Shown here: piece after piece, positions 36,704 to 44,737 of the stretch | How positions within the stretch are numbered: the stretch's first letter is position 1 | How the letters are laid out: the number at the start of each line of letters is the position of its first letter | NCBI GenBank assembly: GCA_937924475.1 | Contig: CALDSV010000016.1 | Span: 1-64,000 of the forward strand | Source of the DNA: an uncultured bacterium | GTDB lineage: Bacteria > Nitrospirota > Thermodesulfovibrionia > Thermodesulfovibrionales > Thermodesulfovibrionaceae | Direction of reading: 5' to 3' | DNA: 64,000 nucleotides | The notes under the pieces: generated by a model | The model's database searches: none | The model's input: the letters and a program-made list of their open reading frames with translations, nothing else | Told to the model about the DNA's origin: nothing | Translations under genes and position numbers: made by a program

Positions 36704-37633
36704 TTATCTCCTTATATGCATAATAAATTCATTGTTTCCCTTATTTTCAGTTGCACTATCAGTAGAAAATTTTATTTTTACCTCCACTCCAATATCAGGT
36801 GGCTGTGGTGTTACTTTAAAAAGATAGTTTACACCACATTGACTTATAGCATTCGTGCTAAAAATTTCATAAGGAGGAATTGACACATTTCTACATGTTA
36901 TCTGCATCGCCGGTATTTCAAGTTTACTATCAAAAACATTATTAGAATTTATCAGAGAAAGATAGGGTGGTGGAACTCTTTTCCAGGTATTACCATGAGC
37001 ATAATCCTTAAACCATACTTCAAAATGAATTGTCCCATTGAAACTCCTGTTACCCTTGTTCTGGATTTCGGCATAATAAGAATATTCATTGCTATTCTTT
37101 TTTAAATCAACGATGACAAGATCAATCCCTACCATACCGAGTTTTTCAAAAATCCGACTTAATTGATTGTTTGATTCCACTGATTCATTAATTACATTTG
37201 TAATATCAAGCCTAACAATAACTTCTGTCCTATTTCCCTCTGTTTTTTTACCTGTATTCCATATTACCTCTCCTCCGGGACGGCATAATGCTCTGGAAGA
37301 ATCAATTGTGGCAAGGGGAATTTTTTGTCCTTTTTTATTAATCTCTAATAAAATTAAAGCATATTTATCAGGGCTTACATAAGCTGATTCATTTATGTAT
37401 CCCCTTCCAATATTTCTTATCTTAACTATGATATTGCCTGCGCTATCTTCAAAAATCTCTGAGACAACTAAATCAGGAAGTAATTCTTGCATCTGATCTA
37501 CTTTTGTTGGGGGTGCTTCTCCTTTAGGCTTATGAGTCATAGGTCCGCTTTCAGCAATAGCAAAAGAAGCAAAAAGAAAAGACAGGAAAATTACAAAAAC
37601 TTTAATAGAAATAAAAGCAAAATTTTTTCTCAT
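36704..37633 (-). CDS. Secreted protein with tandem CARDB-like domains
   Basis: 309 residues from the ATG at 37633, preceded by GGAGGA; the frame upstream is not needed. The signal peptide ends about FASFAIA|ES. The first domain has the CARDB signature LLPDLVVSEIFEDSAGNIIV with KIRNIGRGYI. A second begins GIDLVIVDLKKNSNEYSYYA with EIQNKGNRSFNG. CARDB domains mediate adhesion or matrix binding in exported proteins. It is the first structural gene after the anti-sigma gene, and the candidate ECF promoter at 37658-37686 lies directly upstream. Confidence 0.8.
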   Translation of the reverse strand: MRKNFAFISIKVFVIFLSFLFASFAIAESGPMTHKPKGEAPPTKVDQMQELLPDLVVSEIFEDSAGNIIVKIRNIGRGYINESAYVSPDKYALILLEINKKGQKIPLATIDSSRALCRPGGEVIWNTGKKTEGNRTEVIVRLDITNVINESVESNNQLSRIFEKLGMVGIDLVIVDLKKNSNEYSYYAEIQNKGNRSFNGTIHFEVWFKDYAHGNTWKRVPPPYLSLINSNNVFDSKLEIPAMQITCRNVSIPPYEIFSTNAISQCGVNYLFKVTPQPPDIGVEVKIKFSTDSATENKGNNEFIMHIRR

Positions 37634-37657
37634 TTGTTCCTCCAATATTTTTTTTAA

Positions 37658-37686
37658 ATTAGTCAATTTAGAATAGAATTTTGTTC
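37658..37686 (-). promoter_or_regulatory. Candidate ECF-type promoter for the exported-protein genes
   Basis: GAAC (37686-37683) is followed 19 bases later by ACTAAT (37663-37658), close to the GAAC...TCTAA layout of ECF promoters. It is preceded by AAAAAATTTTTT. The start codon of the CARDB gene lies 25 bases further down, with its own GGAGGA. It lies between the anti-sigma gene and its first putative target, which is where a target promoter would be expected. Confidence 0.5.
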
Positions 37687-37704
37687 AAAAAATTTTTTGG
37701 AAAT

Positions 37705-38313
37705 TTATTTGGCAGGTTCAGCAAGGACAATAATATTACTTTGTCTTAATATATTTAAAATCTGATCCTTTTTTTCTCTGTCTTTTATTCCAACTACATA
37801 AAGACCTGTTCTATAAGGACCACCAATTATTCTTCCATCAATTTTTGTTAAAAGTTCTCTAATATCCCTTTCTTTTGCATTCTCTTTAAAGACCACATTG
37901 ATTACATAAGATGTCTCAGCCCTAATATCTGTGGTAGATAGGGTTTGATATCCATATTTTAAATTTAAGATATAAAAAAACATGACAATTATAACCAAAA
38001 ATTGGAAAATAATAAAGCCAAAAGAAAATTCTGGCTTCAAGCTTATAAAATTCCATATTTTGTTTTGGATCCTCTCCCTGCCTTCAATTCTTCTGATTAT
38101 TTTTGGATATATATTGTAAGAAGGTTCTGGTAAATCACTCTTTATTTTTTCATAGCCTTTTTTAACAGTATCCCAAAATTTCAATTCTTCTTGAAGTGCT
38201 GATTCAGATTGTAATATTTTTTCAATTTCCTTAGCTTTGTCATTTTCAATTAATCTCTTAGAATATAAAGGCAAAATTACCTTAATCTCTTCCAATCTTT
38301 TAGAAAAAGGCAT
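37705..38313 (-). CDS. Membrane anti-sigma factor
   Basis: 202 residues. A cytoplasmic N-terminal part of about 95 residues is helical and lacks the HxxxCxxC zinc motif of ZAS anti-sigma domains. One membrane helix follows (FGFIIFQFLVIIVMFFYI, about 98-117). An external domain of about 75 residues reads SYVINVVFKENAKERDIREL ... GRIIGGPYRTGLYVVGI ... IIVLAEPAK. Its predicted strand/helix order resembles the propeptide-like region of the subtilase in the same cluster. The gene overlaps the sigma gene by 14 bp, the usual sigma/anti-sigma coupling. The identification rests on position plus topology. Confidence 0.8.
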   Translation of the reverse strand: MPFSKRLEEIKVILPLYSKRLIENDKAKEIEKILQSESALQEELKFWDTVKKGYEKIKSDLPEPSYNIYPKIIRRIEGRERIQNKIWNFISLKPEFSFGFIIFQFLVIIVMFFYILNLKYGYQTLSTTDIRAETSYVINVVFKENAKERDIRELLTKIDGRIIGGPYRTGLYVVGIKDREKKDQILNILRQSNIIVLAEPAK

Positions 38314-38848
38314 CTTTATTTACCCCCATATTCTCAAGAATTTCTCTTAACTTTTCCTTAGCATAAAAAATTCTTGTTTTCACTGTATTTAAAGGAATAT
38401 CCAGTATTTTTGCCACTTCTTCATAAGTTAATTCATGCATAAATATTAAATCTAAAACCTCTCTATGCTTTATTGGTAGTTTTTTCAATGCCATTGACAT
38501 AAAGTAATCAGCTTCATTTTCTGCTGTTAATCTGAATTGTTCAGCTTTTTGACTTTCTGAGTTTGTTAATTCATCATGTCTATAATCTTTCTTTTTTATT
38601 TCATTCATTGTTAAATTCCGAGCAATTCCAAAAATCCAAGTTAATGCTTTTGATTCTCCTCTAAATTTCTTAGCTGATAACCAAACCTGCAGGTAGGTTT
38701 CAATCATCAGATCCTCTGCAGTTTCAAGATTGTTAACAAAACTGTAGATATATCGATAAACACTTTTAAATGTGAACTCATAAAGCCTCCTGAAAGCCTC
38801 TTCATCACCTTTTGAAATTTGTTTTATCAGTTTTTGTTCTTCATCCAT
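38300..38848 (-). CDS. ECF-family RNA polymerase sigma factor
   Basis: 182 residues with only regions 2 and 4. Region 2 is EEAFRRLYEFTFKSVYRYIY with SFVNNLETAEDLMIETYLQV and the DNA-melting stretch ALTWIFGIARNLTMNEIKKK. Region 4 is LKKLPIKHREVLDLIFMHEL followed by TYEEVAKILDIPLNTVKTRI, a helix-turn-helix. It heads a run of nine minus-strand genes. The immediate neighbour is its probable anti-sigma factor. An extracytoplasmic signal is expected to release it and switch on the exported-protein genes. Confidence 0.95.
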   Translation of the reverse strand: MDEEQKLIKQISKGDEEAFRRLYEFTFKSVYRYIYSFVNNLETAEDLMIETYLQVWLSAKKFRGESKALTWIFGIARNLTMNEIKKKDYRHDELTNSESQKAEQFRLTAENEADYFMSMALKKLPIKHREVLDLIFMHELTYEEVAKILDIPLNTVKTRIFYAKEKLREILENMGVNKDAFF

Positions 38849-38875
38849 TAGTAATGTTATCCTTTTAAAATGTTC
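38847..38875 (-). promoter_or_regulatory. Third copy of the GAAC-N19-ACTAAT motif, overlapping the sigma start codon
   Basis: TTTTTTGAACA with GAAC at 38875-38872 and ACTAAT at 38852-38847, same spacing as the other two copies. Here the second half overlaps the ATG of the sigma gene (38848-38846). A transcript started from it would begin inside the gene, so it may be a binding site or a chance match in AT-rich DNA, and not a normal autoregulatory promoter. Confidence 0.3.
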
Positions 38876-38888
38876 AAAAAACTATAAG

Positions 38889-39332
38889 TTAGGTCTCTTT
38901 TAAGAGTATATCTATTGCTTCTTGTGCATTTTTAGCCTCAATTACTCCATTGATATTCCATGTTTTTATTCCAATAACTTTTTTGCCTATTTTTAATGCA
39001 AAGGCTATCTCACTTAATGTGCCGTACTCACCTCCAATGGCAATCAATACATCAGAAGCCCTTACAATTAGAGCATTTCTCATTTCTCCCATGCCTGTGG
39101 TGATGGGAATTTTTACATAGGGATTGGCATCTTCTTTCCTGAGAGTGGGAAGTATCCCTATGGTGAGTCCTCCTTGAAGGTATGCTCCCTTTGATGCTGC
39201 TTCCATAACTCCACCTAAGCCACCTGTAATAACTAAAAAGCCTTCTTTTGCCAATAATCTTCCTACTTCTTCTGCAATCCTTAGTAATTCCTCCTTAGCT
39301 TTCCCAGCTCCTATTACTCCCACTGTCTTCAT
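38889..39332 (-). CDS. LOG-like Rossmann protein (TIGR00725 type)
   Basis: 147 residues. VGVIGAGKAKEEL, VITGGLGGVMEAASKGA, TTGMGEMRNALIVRASDVLI and GGEYGTLSEIAFAL follow the SLOG/LOG pattern, in which PGGxGTxxE forms a nucleotide-binding or phosphoribohydrolase site; here the first residues are IGGEYGTLSE. The family's substrate is uncertain. It overlaps mutS2 by 4 bp and lies just upstream of the sigma-factor gene, on the same strand, separated by 40 bp. Confidence 0.85.
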   Translation of the reverse strand: MKTVGVIGAGKAKEELLRIAEEVGRLLAKEGFLVITGGLGGVMEAASKGAYLQGGLTIGILPTLRKEDANPYVKIPITTGMGEMRNALIVRASDVLIAIGGEYGTLSEIAFALKIGKKVIGIKTWNINGVIEAKNAQEAIDILLKET

Positions 39333-41674
39333 TTCATCTTCACTACTGTTACAGCATCTCCGCCTTCATCAGTATCGCCTTTTCTGAAACTTTCTACAGC
39401 AGGATGCTCTTTCAAGTAATCCCTTATACTGTCTCTTAGAATTCCCTTTCCGATACCGTGAATTATTATGCCCTTTGAGGATTCATGAAGAGAAAGCTCA
39501 TTTAAATATCTCTCTACTAAAGGAATTGCTTCATCTACTCTCATTCCACGAATATCAAGCTTTTTATTAATAAAATCTATGTTGTTCTCTTTAGTTAGTT
39601 GTCTATTCGTTGAAAGTAATTGCTCTGTGTTTTTCTCTCTGAGTTCTATCTTTTCAAGCTCATCAAGGGTAGCTTCAATTTGCAAAGTATCTGTCTTAAT
39701 TTTTGCTCTGCCTTCATCAATGGATATGACTTTTCCTGAAAGATTAAGATTTTTTATATGGACAAAATCTCCTATATTAATTTTCCCCGACGTTTTTCTC
39801 TCTTCAGGCAGAATCGTCTTTGCCATTTCTGATACTTTTTTAGAAATTTCCTTTAGTTTCTGTTTGTCTGCTTTTTTAGCTTCCTCATATAAGATGTTTA
39901 TTTCTTTTTTTAATTTTTGAATCATGTTGAGGGCTTCCTTTTTAGCTTCTTGTAGGGCTTTCTTTTTGCTTTCTTCAATCTTCAGAAGCTCCTTTTCATG
40001 CCTTTCTTTTTCATATAAAAGGTGTTCTTTTGTTTTTTCTAATTCTTCTGTTTTTGATAGATATTGCTCCTTAGCTATTTCAAGTTCCTTCATAAGTTCG
40101 TAAAGCTTTCTGTCTTCTTTGCCCTTCAGTTCATAAGCTCTACTAATAAGTCTCTCTGGAAAACCGTATTTTTTAGCTACTTCCAGAGCATAGGAAGTAG
40201 TAAGGCTTCCTATATTTAATCTGTAAAGAGGAGTCATGGTCCTTTCATCAAATAACATGGCTGCCACTTCCATCCCTTCTTCTGTAAGGGCAAAGAGTTT
40301 TAGTTTACTGAGATGGGTTGTAACAAAAGTAAGGGCTCCTCGGTTTCTTAACTCCTCAATTATTGCACAAGCAAAGGCAGAACCTTCCTCTGGATCAGTG
40401 TTTGTTCCAATCTCATCAAGAAGAATGAGGCTTTCACTGTCTGCCTCTTCAATTATTTCTTTAAGAGTTACTACATGAGAAGCAAAGCTTGAAAGATGCT
40501 CCTCAATGGAGCCCTCATGATAAAGGTCCACATATATGGACTTGACAAAGGGAATTACTGACGAAGGACTTGCTGTCACAGGTAATCCTGCATTTGCCAT
40601 AGCTGTAAGAAGCCCTATGGTTTTTATGGCAACGGTTTTACCTCCAGCATTGGGTCCTGTAATTACTAATATATTTTTATCTTTAAGCTCAAAGCTAAGG
40701 GGCTCAACTGTTTGTCTGGATAGCATAAGAAGAGGATGTTTTGCATCAATAAAGCTTATGTGTTTATCCTCACTTAAGTAAGGAATATGGGCATTAAACT
40801 TATTCGAAAATAAATTTATTGCCTTGAGTTTATCAATATATATAAGGAGTTGAAATTCTTTTTCCAGAGTGCTTCTGATTTGATGAATATTATCTGATAA
40901 TTCCCTTAGAATTCTTATCTCCTCTAATTGCTCCTCAATTTTTAATTCTTCAAGTTTTTTAGACAAATGAGCTATTTCCTCAGGCTCTACAAAAGCAGTC
41001 TCTCCTGAACGGGAAACATCCTGCAGTTTACCCTTAATCTGTCCCTTTGAATCCATTCTAACAGGTATAACCCATCGGTCTTTTCTTTTCGTTATAAATC
41101 TGTCCTGAAGAAAAATATTTATTTCTTTACGATTTATAAGTTCTTCAAGTTTTTCCCTTATTCTCTCCTCTGTAAGCTTTATTTGTTTTCTAAGATATTT
41201 AAGCATGGTAGAGGCTGTATCAAGAATGTTGCCCTCTTCATCTACTGTATTTTCAAGTTTTTGAAGCAAATAGGGCTGACCTACTGTAAGATGAGAACCG
41301 AGAATATCTTTTATTTTCTTGCCTAAATTTGGAAAATTTAATAATTCTTCAGTGCAGTTAGAAATTCTATCTAATACTCTTAATACCTTTAGAAAATTAG
41401 TTAACTCCCATGCCTCAAAAAAAACCCCTTCTTTTGATGCCCTTTGAAGCAAAGGTGATATATCAGGAAAGGAAGAGAGAGGAATTTCTCCTCCCCTGTC
41501 CATATACTCCTTTATTTCTCCAAATTCTCTTAGTCGTTCCTGAGCTTCTTTTAAGCTTTTAGCAGGATAAATTTGCCTTATTGATTTAGCTGTTGCCTCT
41601 GAATTAGAAAATTCAATTATTATCTCTAAAACTTTAAAATAATCTAAGTCCTGAAGAGCTTTCTCTTTTATCAA
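39329..41674 (-). CDS. mutS2: Endonuclease MutS2
   Basis: 781 residues. The order is a MutS core and clamp, the ATPase with Walker A GPNAGGKTVAIKT and Walker B LILLDEIGTNTDPEEG, a long coiled coil (about 510-610), and a C-terminal Smr nuclease domain with LDIRGMRVDEAIPLVERYL and HGIGKGILR. It has no mismatch-recognition domain I. MutS2 suppresses recombination or rescues collided ribosomes, depending on the species. It overlaps both neighbours by 4 bp, with the YtxH gene upstream. Confidence 0.95.
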   Translation of the reverse strand: MIKEKALQDLDYFKVLEIIIEFSNSEATAKSIRQIYPAKSLKEAQERLREFGEIKEYMDRGGEIPLSSFPDISPLLQRASKEGVFFEAWELTNFLKVLRVLDRISNCTEELLNFPNLGKKIKDILGSHLTVGQPYLLQKLENTVDEEGNILDTASTMLKYLRKQIKLTEERIREKLEELINRKEINIFLQDRFITKRKDRWVIPVRMDSKGQIKGKLQDVSRSGETAFVEPEEIAHLSKKLEELKIEEQLEEIRILRELSDNIHQIRSTLEKEFQLLIYIDKLKAINLFSNKFNAHIPYLSEDKHISFIDAKHPLLMLSRQTVEPLSFELKDKNILVITGPNAGGKTVAIKTIGLLTAMANAGLPVTASPSSVIPFVKSIYVDLYHEGSIEEHLSSFASHVVTLKEIIEEADSESLILLDEIGTNTDPEEGSAFACAIIEELRNRGALTFVTTHLSKLKLFALTEEGMEVAAMLFDERTMTPLYRLNIGSLTTSYALEVAKKYGFPERLISRAYELKGKEDRKLYELMKELEIAKEQYLSKTEELEKTKEHLLYEKERHEKELLKIEESKKKALQEAKKEALNMIQKLKKEINILYEEAKKADKQKLKEISKKVSEMAKTILPEERKTSGKINIGDFVHIKNLNLSGKVISIDEGRAKIKTDTLQIEATLDELEKIELREKNTEQLLSTNRQLTKENNIDFINKKLDIRGMRVDEAIPLVERYLNELSLHESSKGIIIHGIGKGILRDSIRDYLKEHPAVESFRKGDTDEGGDAVTVVKMK

Positions 41675-42006
41675 TCAAACCTCTCCAAGAGCTTCTTCTT
41701 CTTTTCTTCAATTATCCTTGAGAGTTTTTCAATTTGGTTAAGTATTTCTTCTTTCGCATCGGAGGTGAGTTCTTGTCCTTTTTCTTTAATGTCATTAATT
41801 TTTTCCTTTAACATTTCAGAAAGTTCTTCTATCTCTTCATAAAGATCTTCTGCTGCCCTTACAGTTTTTTTCTTTAACTCTTTTGCTTTCTTTTTAATGT
41901 CTTTCCTTGTTTCTTCACCTGATTTTGGTGCATAAAGAAGCGCCACAGCCGCACCTATAAGACCTCCCAGTAAAAAAGCTGCTAAAATTTTACCTTCTTC
42001 TCTCAT
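41671..42006 (-). CDS. YtxH-domain membrane protein
   Basis: 111 residues. An N-terminal glycine/alanine-rich membrane segment (LAAFLLGGLIGAAVALLYAP) is followed by KSGEETRKDIKKKAKELKKK, the YtxH (DUF883-like) signature. The rest is a long charged helix. It is probably a single-pass inner-membrane protein with a cytoplasmic coiled coil. The function of YtxH proteins is poorly known; some respond to stress. It is the first gene of the run into mutS2. Confidence 0.8.
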   Translation of the reverse strand: MREEGKILAAFLLGGLIGAAVALLYAPKSGEETRKDIKKKAKELKKKTVRAAEDLYEEIEELSEMLKEKINDIKEKGQELTSDAKEEILNQIEKLSRIIEEKKKKLLERFD

Positions 42007-42104
42007 TTTAACCTCCCCATTTTATTTCCTAATTTTAACACTTTTTATCAAAATTTATCCCCTCTTGGATATTATAAAAATTATCTTTTCCCTGTATTTA
42101 AATA

Positions 42105-43133
42105 CTAAAAATTGTTACTGTAGAAGGCCTTAATTTTTAAATAAAGCTCATCCAATTCCTTTTTAGGATGCGAATCCCCCACAATTCCACAGCCTGCATA
42201 ATAGGAAATCTCCTTATCTAAACCTACGGCTGTTCTTATAAGCACAGAGAGAGTAAAGTTCTTTTCATTTCTTATCAAGCCAGCACAACCACAATAGTAT
42301 CCTCGAGCATGAGGTTCCAGGATATCAATGATTTCTACAGCTTTTATTTTTGGAGCTCCTGTTACCGAGGCAGGAGGAAAGGTTGCTTTAATTATTTCCA
42401 TTAAATCGGAATCTGTTATCCCTTTTACGGTGGAATGCATTTGATATAAAGTTCGATATTTGGTTATTTTAAAAAGTTCTGTTACTACTACACTGCCTAT
42501 TTTTGATATTCTACCAATGTCATTACGCATCATGTCAGTGATCATGAGATTTTCAGCTTTGTCTTTATGGCTATTCTGAAGAAATTTTAATGATTTAGAA
42601 GTACCCTTTATGGGCTTGGTACTTATTATGTTACCTTTTCTCTCTAAAAACAACTCCATTGACCCTGAAATGATAAAAAAATTAAAAGCTTTAAGATAAA
42701 AGCCATAAGGAACAGGCTGATTTCTATAGAAATTAAAAAATAAAGATTCAGAATCGCCATTAAACTCAAAATCAAAGCGATTTGTAAGATTTACTTGATA
42801 GATAGTTCCTTCTTCAATGTATTTGCGAATTCTTTCTACTCGTTCCATAAATTCCTCTGCTTTGAGACTGCTACCAATAAAAGAGAGGCTGCACTTTGCC
42901 TTTTTCCTCCTAATCTTTCTAAATTTTCTAATTTTCACCTCAATTACTGGTGGTAAAGAAGTTTTTTTTAGAGTTAAATCAAGAATTTCAGAGGAAAGAT
43001 CAAAGGAAAATACAACAAAGCTTCGAGCTTGAAAGTTCTCAACCATTGAAAGGCAATCATAAAACTTTATATCTTCAATATCTGCTTCATAAAAGCCTGA
43101 TTTGCCAAACCAACTTCCTGAAAGGATAAGCAT
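42105..43133 (-). CDS. pabB: Aminodeoxychorismate synthase component I
   Basis: 342 residues, shorter than stand-alone PabB (about 450), because the N-terminal region is reduced. The chorismate-binding core is intact: IYQVNLTNRF, ISGSMELFLERKGN, STKPIKGT, PPASVTGAPKIKAVEII and GYYCGCAGLI. It amidates chorismate to 4-amino-4-deoxychorismate for folate. The neighbour pabC begins upstream and its stop abuts this ATG (TAAATG). The glutamine amidotransferase subunit PabA is not in the window. Confidence 0.88.
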   Translation of the reverse strand: MLILSGSWFGKSGFYEADIEDIKFYDCLSMVENFQARSFVVFSFDLSSEILDLTLKKTSLPPVIEVKIRKFRKIRRKKAKCSLSFIGSSLKAEEFMERVERIRKYIEEGTIYQVNLTNRFDFEFNGDSESLFFNFYRNQPVPYGFYLKAFNFFIISGSMELFLERKGNIISTKPIKGTSKSLKFLQNSHKDKAENLMITDMMRNDIGRISKIGSVVVTELFKITKYRTLYQMHSTVKGITDSDLMEIIKATFPPASVTGAPKIKAVEIIDILEPHARGYYCGCAGLIRNEKNFTLSVLIRTAVGLDKEISYYAGCGIVGDSHPKKELDELYLKIKAFYSNNF

Positions 43134-43877
43134 TTAAGGAGAGTTTTCTCCTTCAATAAGAGAATTTAAATAATCAGTAAGCTGAGGATTTATTCTAAAG
43201 ATTTTATCCTCAAATTGTATCACTGGGCAAACCCCCATCAAAGTATTGGTAATGAAGACATAGGAAGCATCATAGATATCACTTATAAAGAGAGGCTTTT
43301 CCTTTATGGATATTTTTTCGATTAAAATTTCCATTGTTGTTCCCTTCAAAAGTCCACAGGTTTGAGAGGGAGTAAAAAAATTGTTATCTTTAATGATAAA
43401 AATATTGGAGGCAGAACATTCAGTTATCTCATCTTTTTCATTAAGAAGTAGTGCATCATCAAAACCCCTTGACAAAGCTTCTCTTTTCACCATTATGTTT
43501 GGAATATAGTTCATTGTTTTGTGATATACAGTAGGGTCTTGGGTATGTCTTCTAATTTTTGAAAGGCAGATTTTTTTAGGCAATTTATTGGATTTGTAAG
43601 ATTTTATCAATACTAAATATTCTGTTTTTTCTGGAAGACTCCAGTAAAGGAGAGAGCCTTTGGATATGAGACAAAATTTTACATAGAGATTTATCCTGCC
43701 TTTTGTCCTTTTTTCTATCTCTTTATAGAAAGTTTCAAAGTCAGGACAGGAAAGATGAAAATATTGGGCAGATTTTTTTAATCTTTCATAATGTTTAAGT
43801 AGTTTATTCGTCTTACCTCTCCAAAGTATTGTCTCAAAAAGCCCTTCACCAAAAAGTAAGGTACGAGAAGTCATCAT
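43134..43877 (-). CDS. pabC: Aminodeoxychorismate lyase
   Basis: 247-residue fold type IV PLP enzyme that releases pyruvate and p-aminobenzoate from aminodeoxychorismate. The PLP lysine is in YHKTMNYIPN. ALLLNEKDEITECSASNIFI and LLKGTTMEIL are typical of class IV aminotransferases. D-amino acid or branched-chain aminotransferase is the alternative, but adjacency to pabB decides it. A TATATT box lies 7 bases before the ATG at 43877 and no Shine-Dalgarno is seen, so the message may be leaderless. Divergent from the nuclease gene at 43931. Confidence 0.88.
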   Translation of the reverse strand: MMTSRTLLFGEGLFETILWRGKTNKLLKHYERLKKSAQYFHLSCPDFETFYKEIEKRTKGRINLYVKFCLISKGSLLYWSLPEKTEYLVLIKSYKSNKLPKKICLSKIRRHTQDPTVYHKTMNYIPNIMVKREALSRGFDDALLLNEKDEITECSASNIFIIKDNNFFTPSQTCGLLKGTTMEILIEKISIKEKPLFISDIYDASYVFITNTLMGVCPVIQFEDKIFRINPQLTDYLNSLIEGENSP

Positions 43878-43894
43878 TTATTTTAATATATTTC

Positions 43895-43924
43895 TTGTCT
43901 AAATTTTTTAAAGCTTAATATAAT
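43895..43924 (+). promoter_or_regulatory. Promoter of the YprB-like gene giving a probable leaderless mRNA
   Basis: TTGTCT (43895-43900) and TATAAT (43919-43924) are 18 bases apart. Six bases separate the -10 box from the ATG at 43931. The geometry is identical to that of the mqnE promoter. Confidence 0.6.
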
Positions 43925-43930
43925 AGGTTT

Positions 43931-44737
43931 ATGATTAGAAACACTTTTTTGCTTCTGGATGGTATTGGTGAGAAGAGAGAAAGAAGGCTCTGGAAAGAAG
44001 GAGTGCTAAACTGGGAAGATTTTTTCCTATGTAGCGAAATTTTAGATATTTATGGAGAAAAAAAGAAGGTATACGATGAATTTTTATATAGAGCTTCAGA
44101 AGCTTTAGAGGCAGGTGATTTTTTATTTTTCTCAAAAAATTTAAAAAAAAGAGAGCATTGGCGACTATTTGATGAATTTTTACAACATGCTCTATGCCTT
44201 GACATAGAAACCAATGGTTTTAATCCTGAAAAAGGAGGATATGTTACAGTTGTAGGACTTTATTCAATAAGGGGATATAAAGCATTAATAAGAGGAGAAA
44301 ATTTATCTGAGGAGTCACTTCAAGAAGCTCTATCAGAGTATAAATATCTCATCACTTTCTATGGAAGCATTTTTGACATTCCTTTTTTAAAAAAAGAATT
44401 CCCTACGCTACAAATTGAAAATCTGCCTCATTTTGATCTTTTCTTTGCTGGCAAAAGATTGGGAATTCAAGGAGGGCTTAAAAAACTGGAATCCCTTTTC
44501 CTAATCGAAAGAAAAGAAGAGATTAAAGGACTTAATGGTTATGATGCTGTTAAATTTTGGAATTCCTATCTAAAGGGAAATTCTGAAAGTTTGGAACTAC
44601 TCATTTCTTATAATAAAGCAGATACAGAAAATCTATTTAAGCTCGGTAAGATTTTTTATGAGATGCTTCGGACACAGGCAGGAATTGAAGAGTATCTAAA
44701 AAATGGAACAAAGAGAAATTCTCATAAAATTTCTTAA
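43931..44737 (+). CDS. YprB-type RNase H-like exonuclease domain protein
   Basis: 268 residues. FLLLDGIGEKRERRLW near the N-terminus is a helix-hairpin-like start. The nuclease core has LCLDIETNGFNPEKGG with the DxE pair, then LITFYGSIFDIPFL and YNKADTENL, the conserved acidic residues of the RNase H-like DEDD fold (YprB family). It probably acts on nucleic acid 3' ends; the substrate is unknown. Its 3' end overlaps the XerC/D gene by 35 bp, so both come from one leaderless transcript. Confidence 0.82.
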   Translation: MIRNTFLLLDGIGEKRERRLWKEGVLNWEDFFLCSEILDIYGEKKKVYDEFLYRASEALEAGDFLFFSKNLKKREHWRLFDEFLQHALCLDIETNGFNPEKGGYVTVVGLYSIRGYKALIRGENLSEESLQEALSEYKYLITFYGSIFDIPFLKKEFPTLQIENLPHFDLFFAGKRLGIQGGLKKLESLFLIERKEEIKGLNGYDAVKFWNSYLKGNSESLELLISYNKADTENLFKLGKIFYEMLRTQAGIEEYLKNGTKRNSHKIS

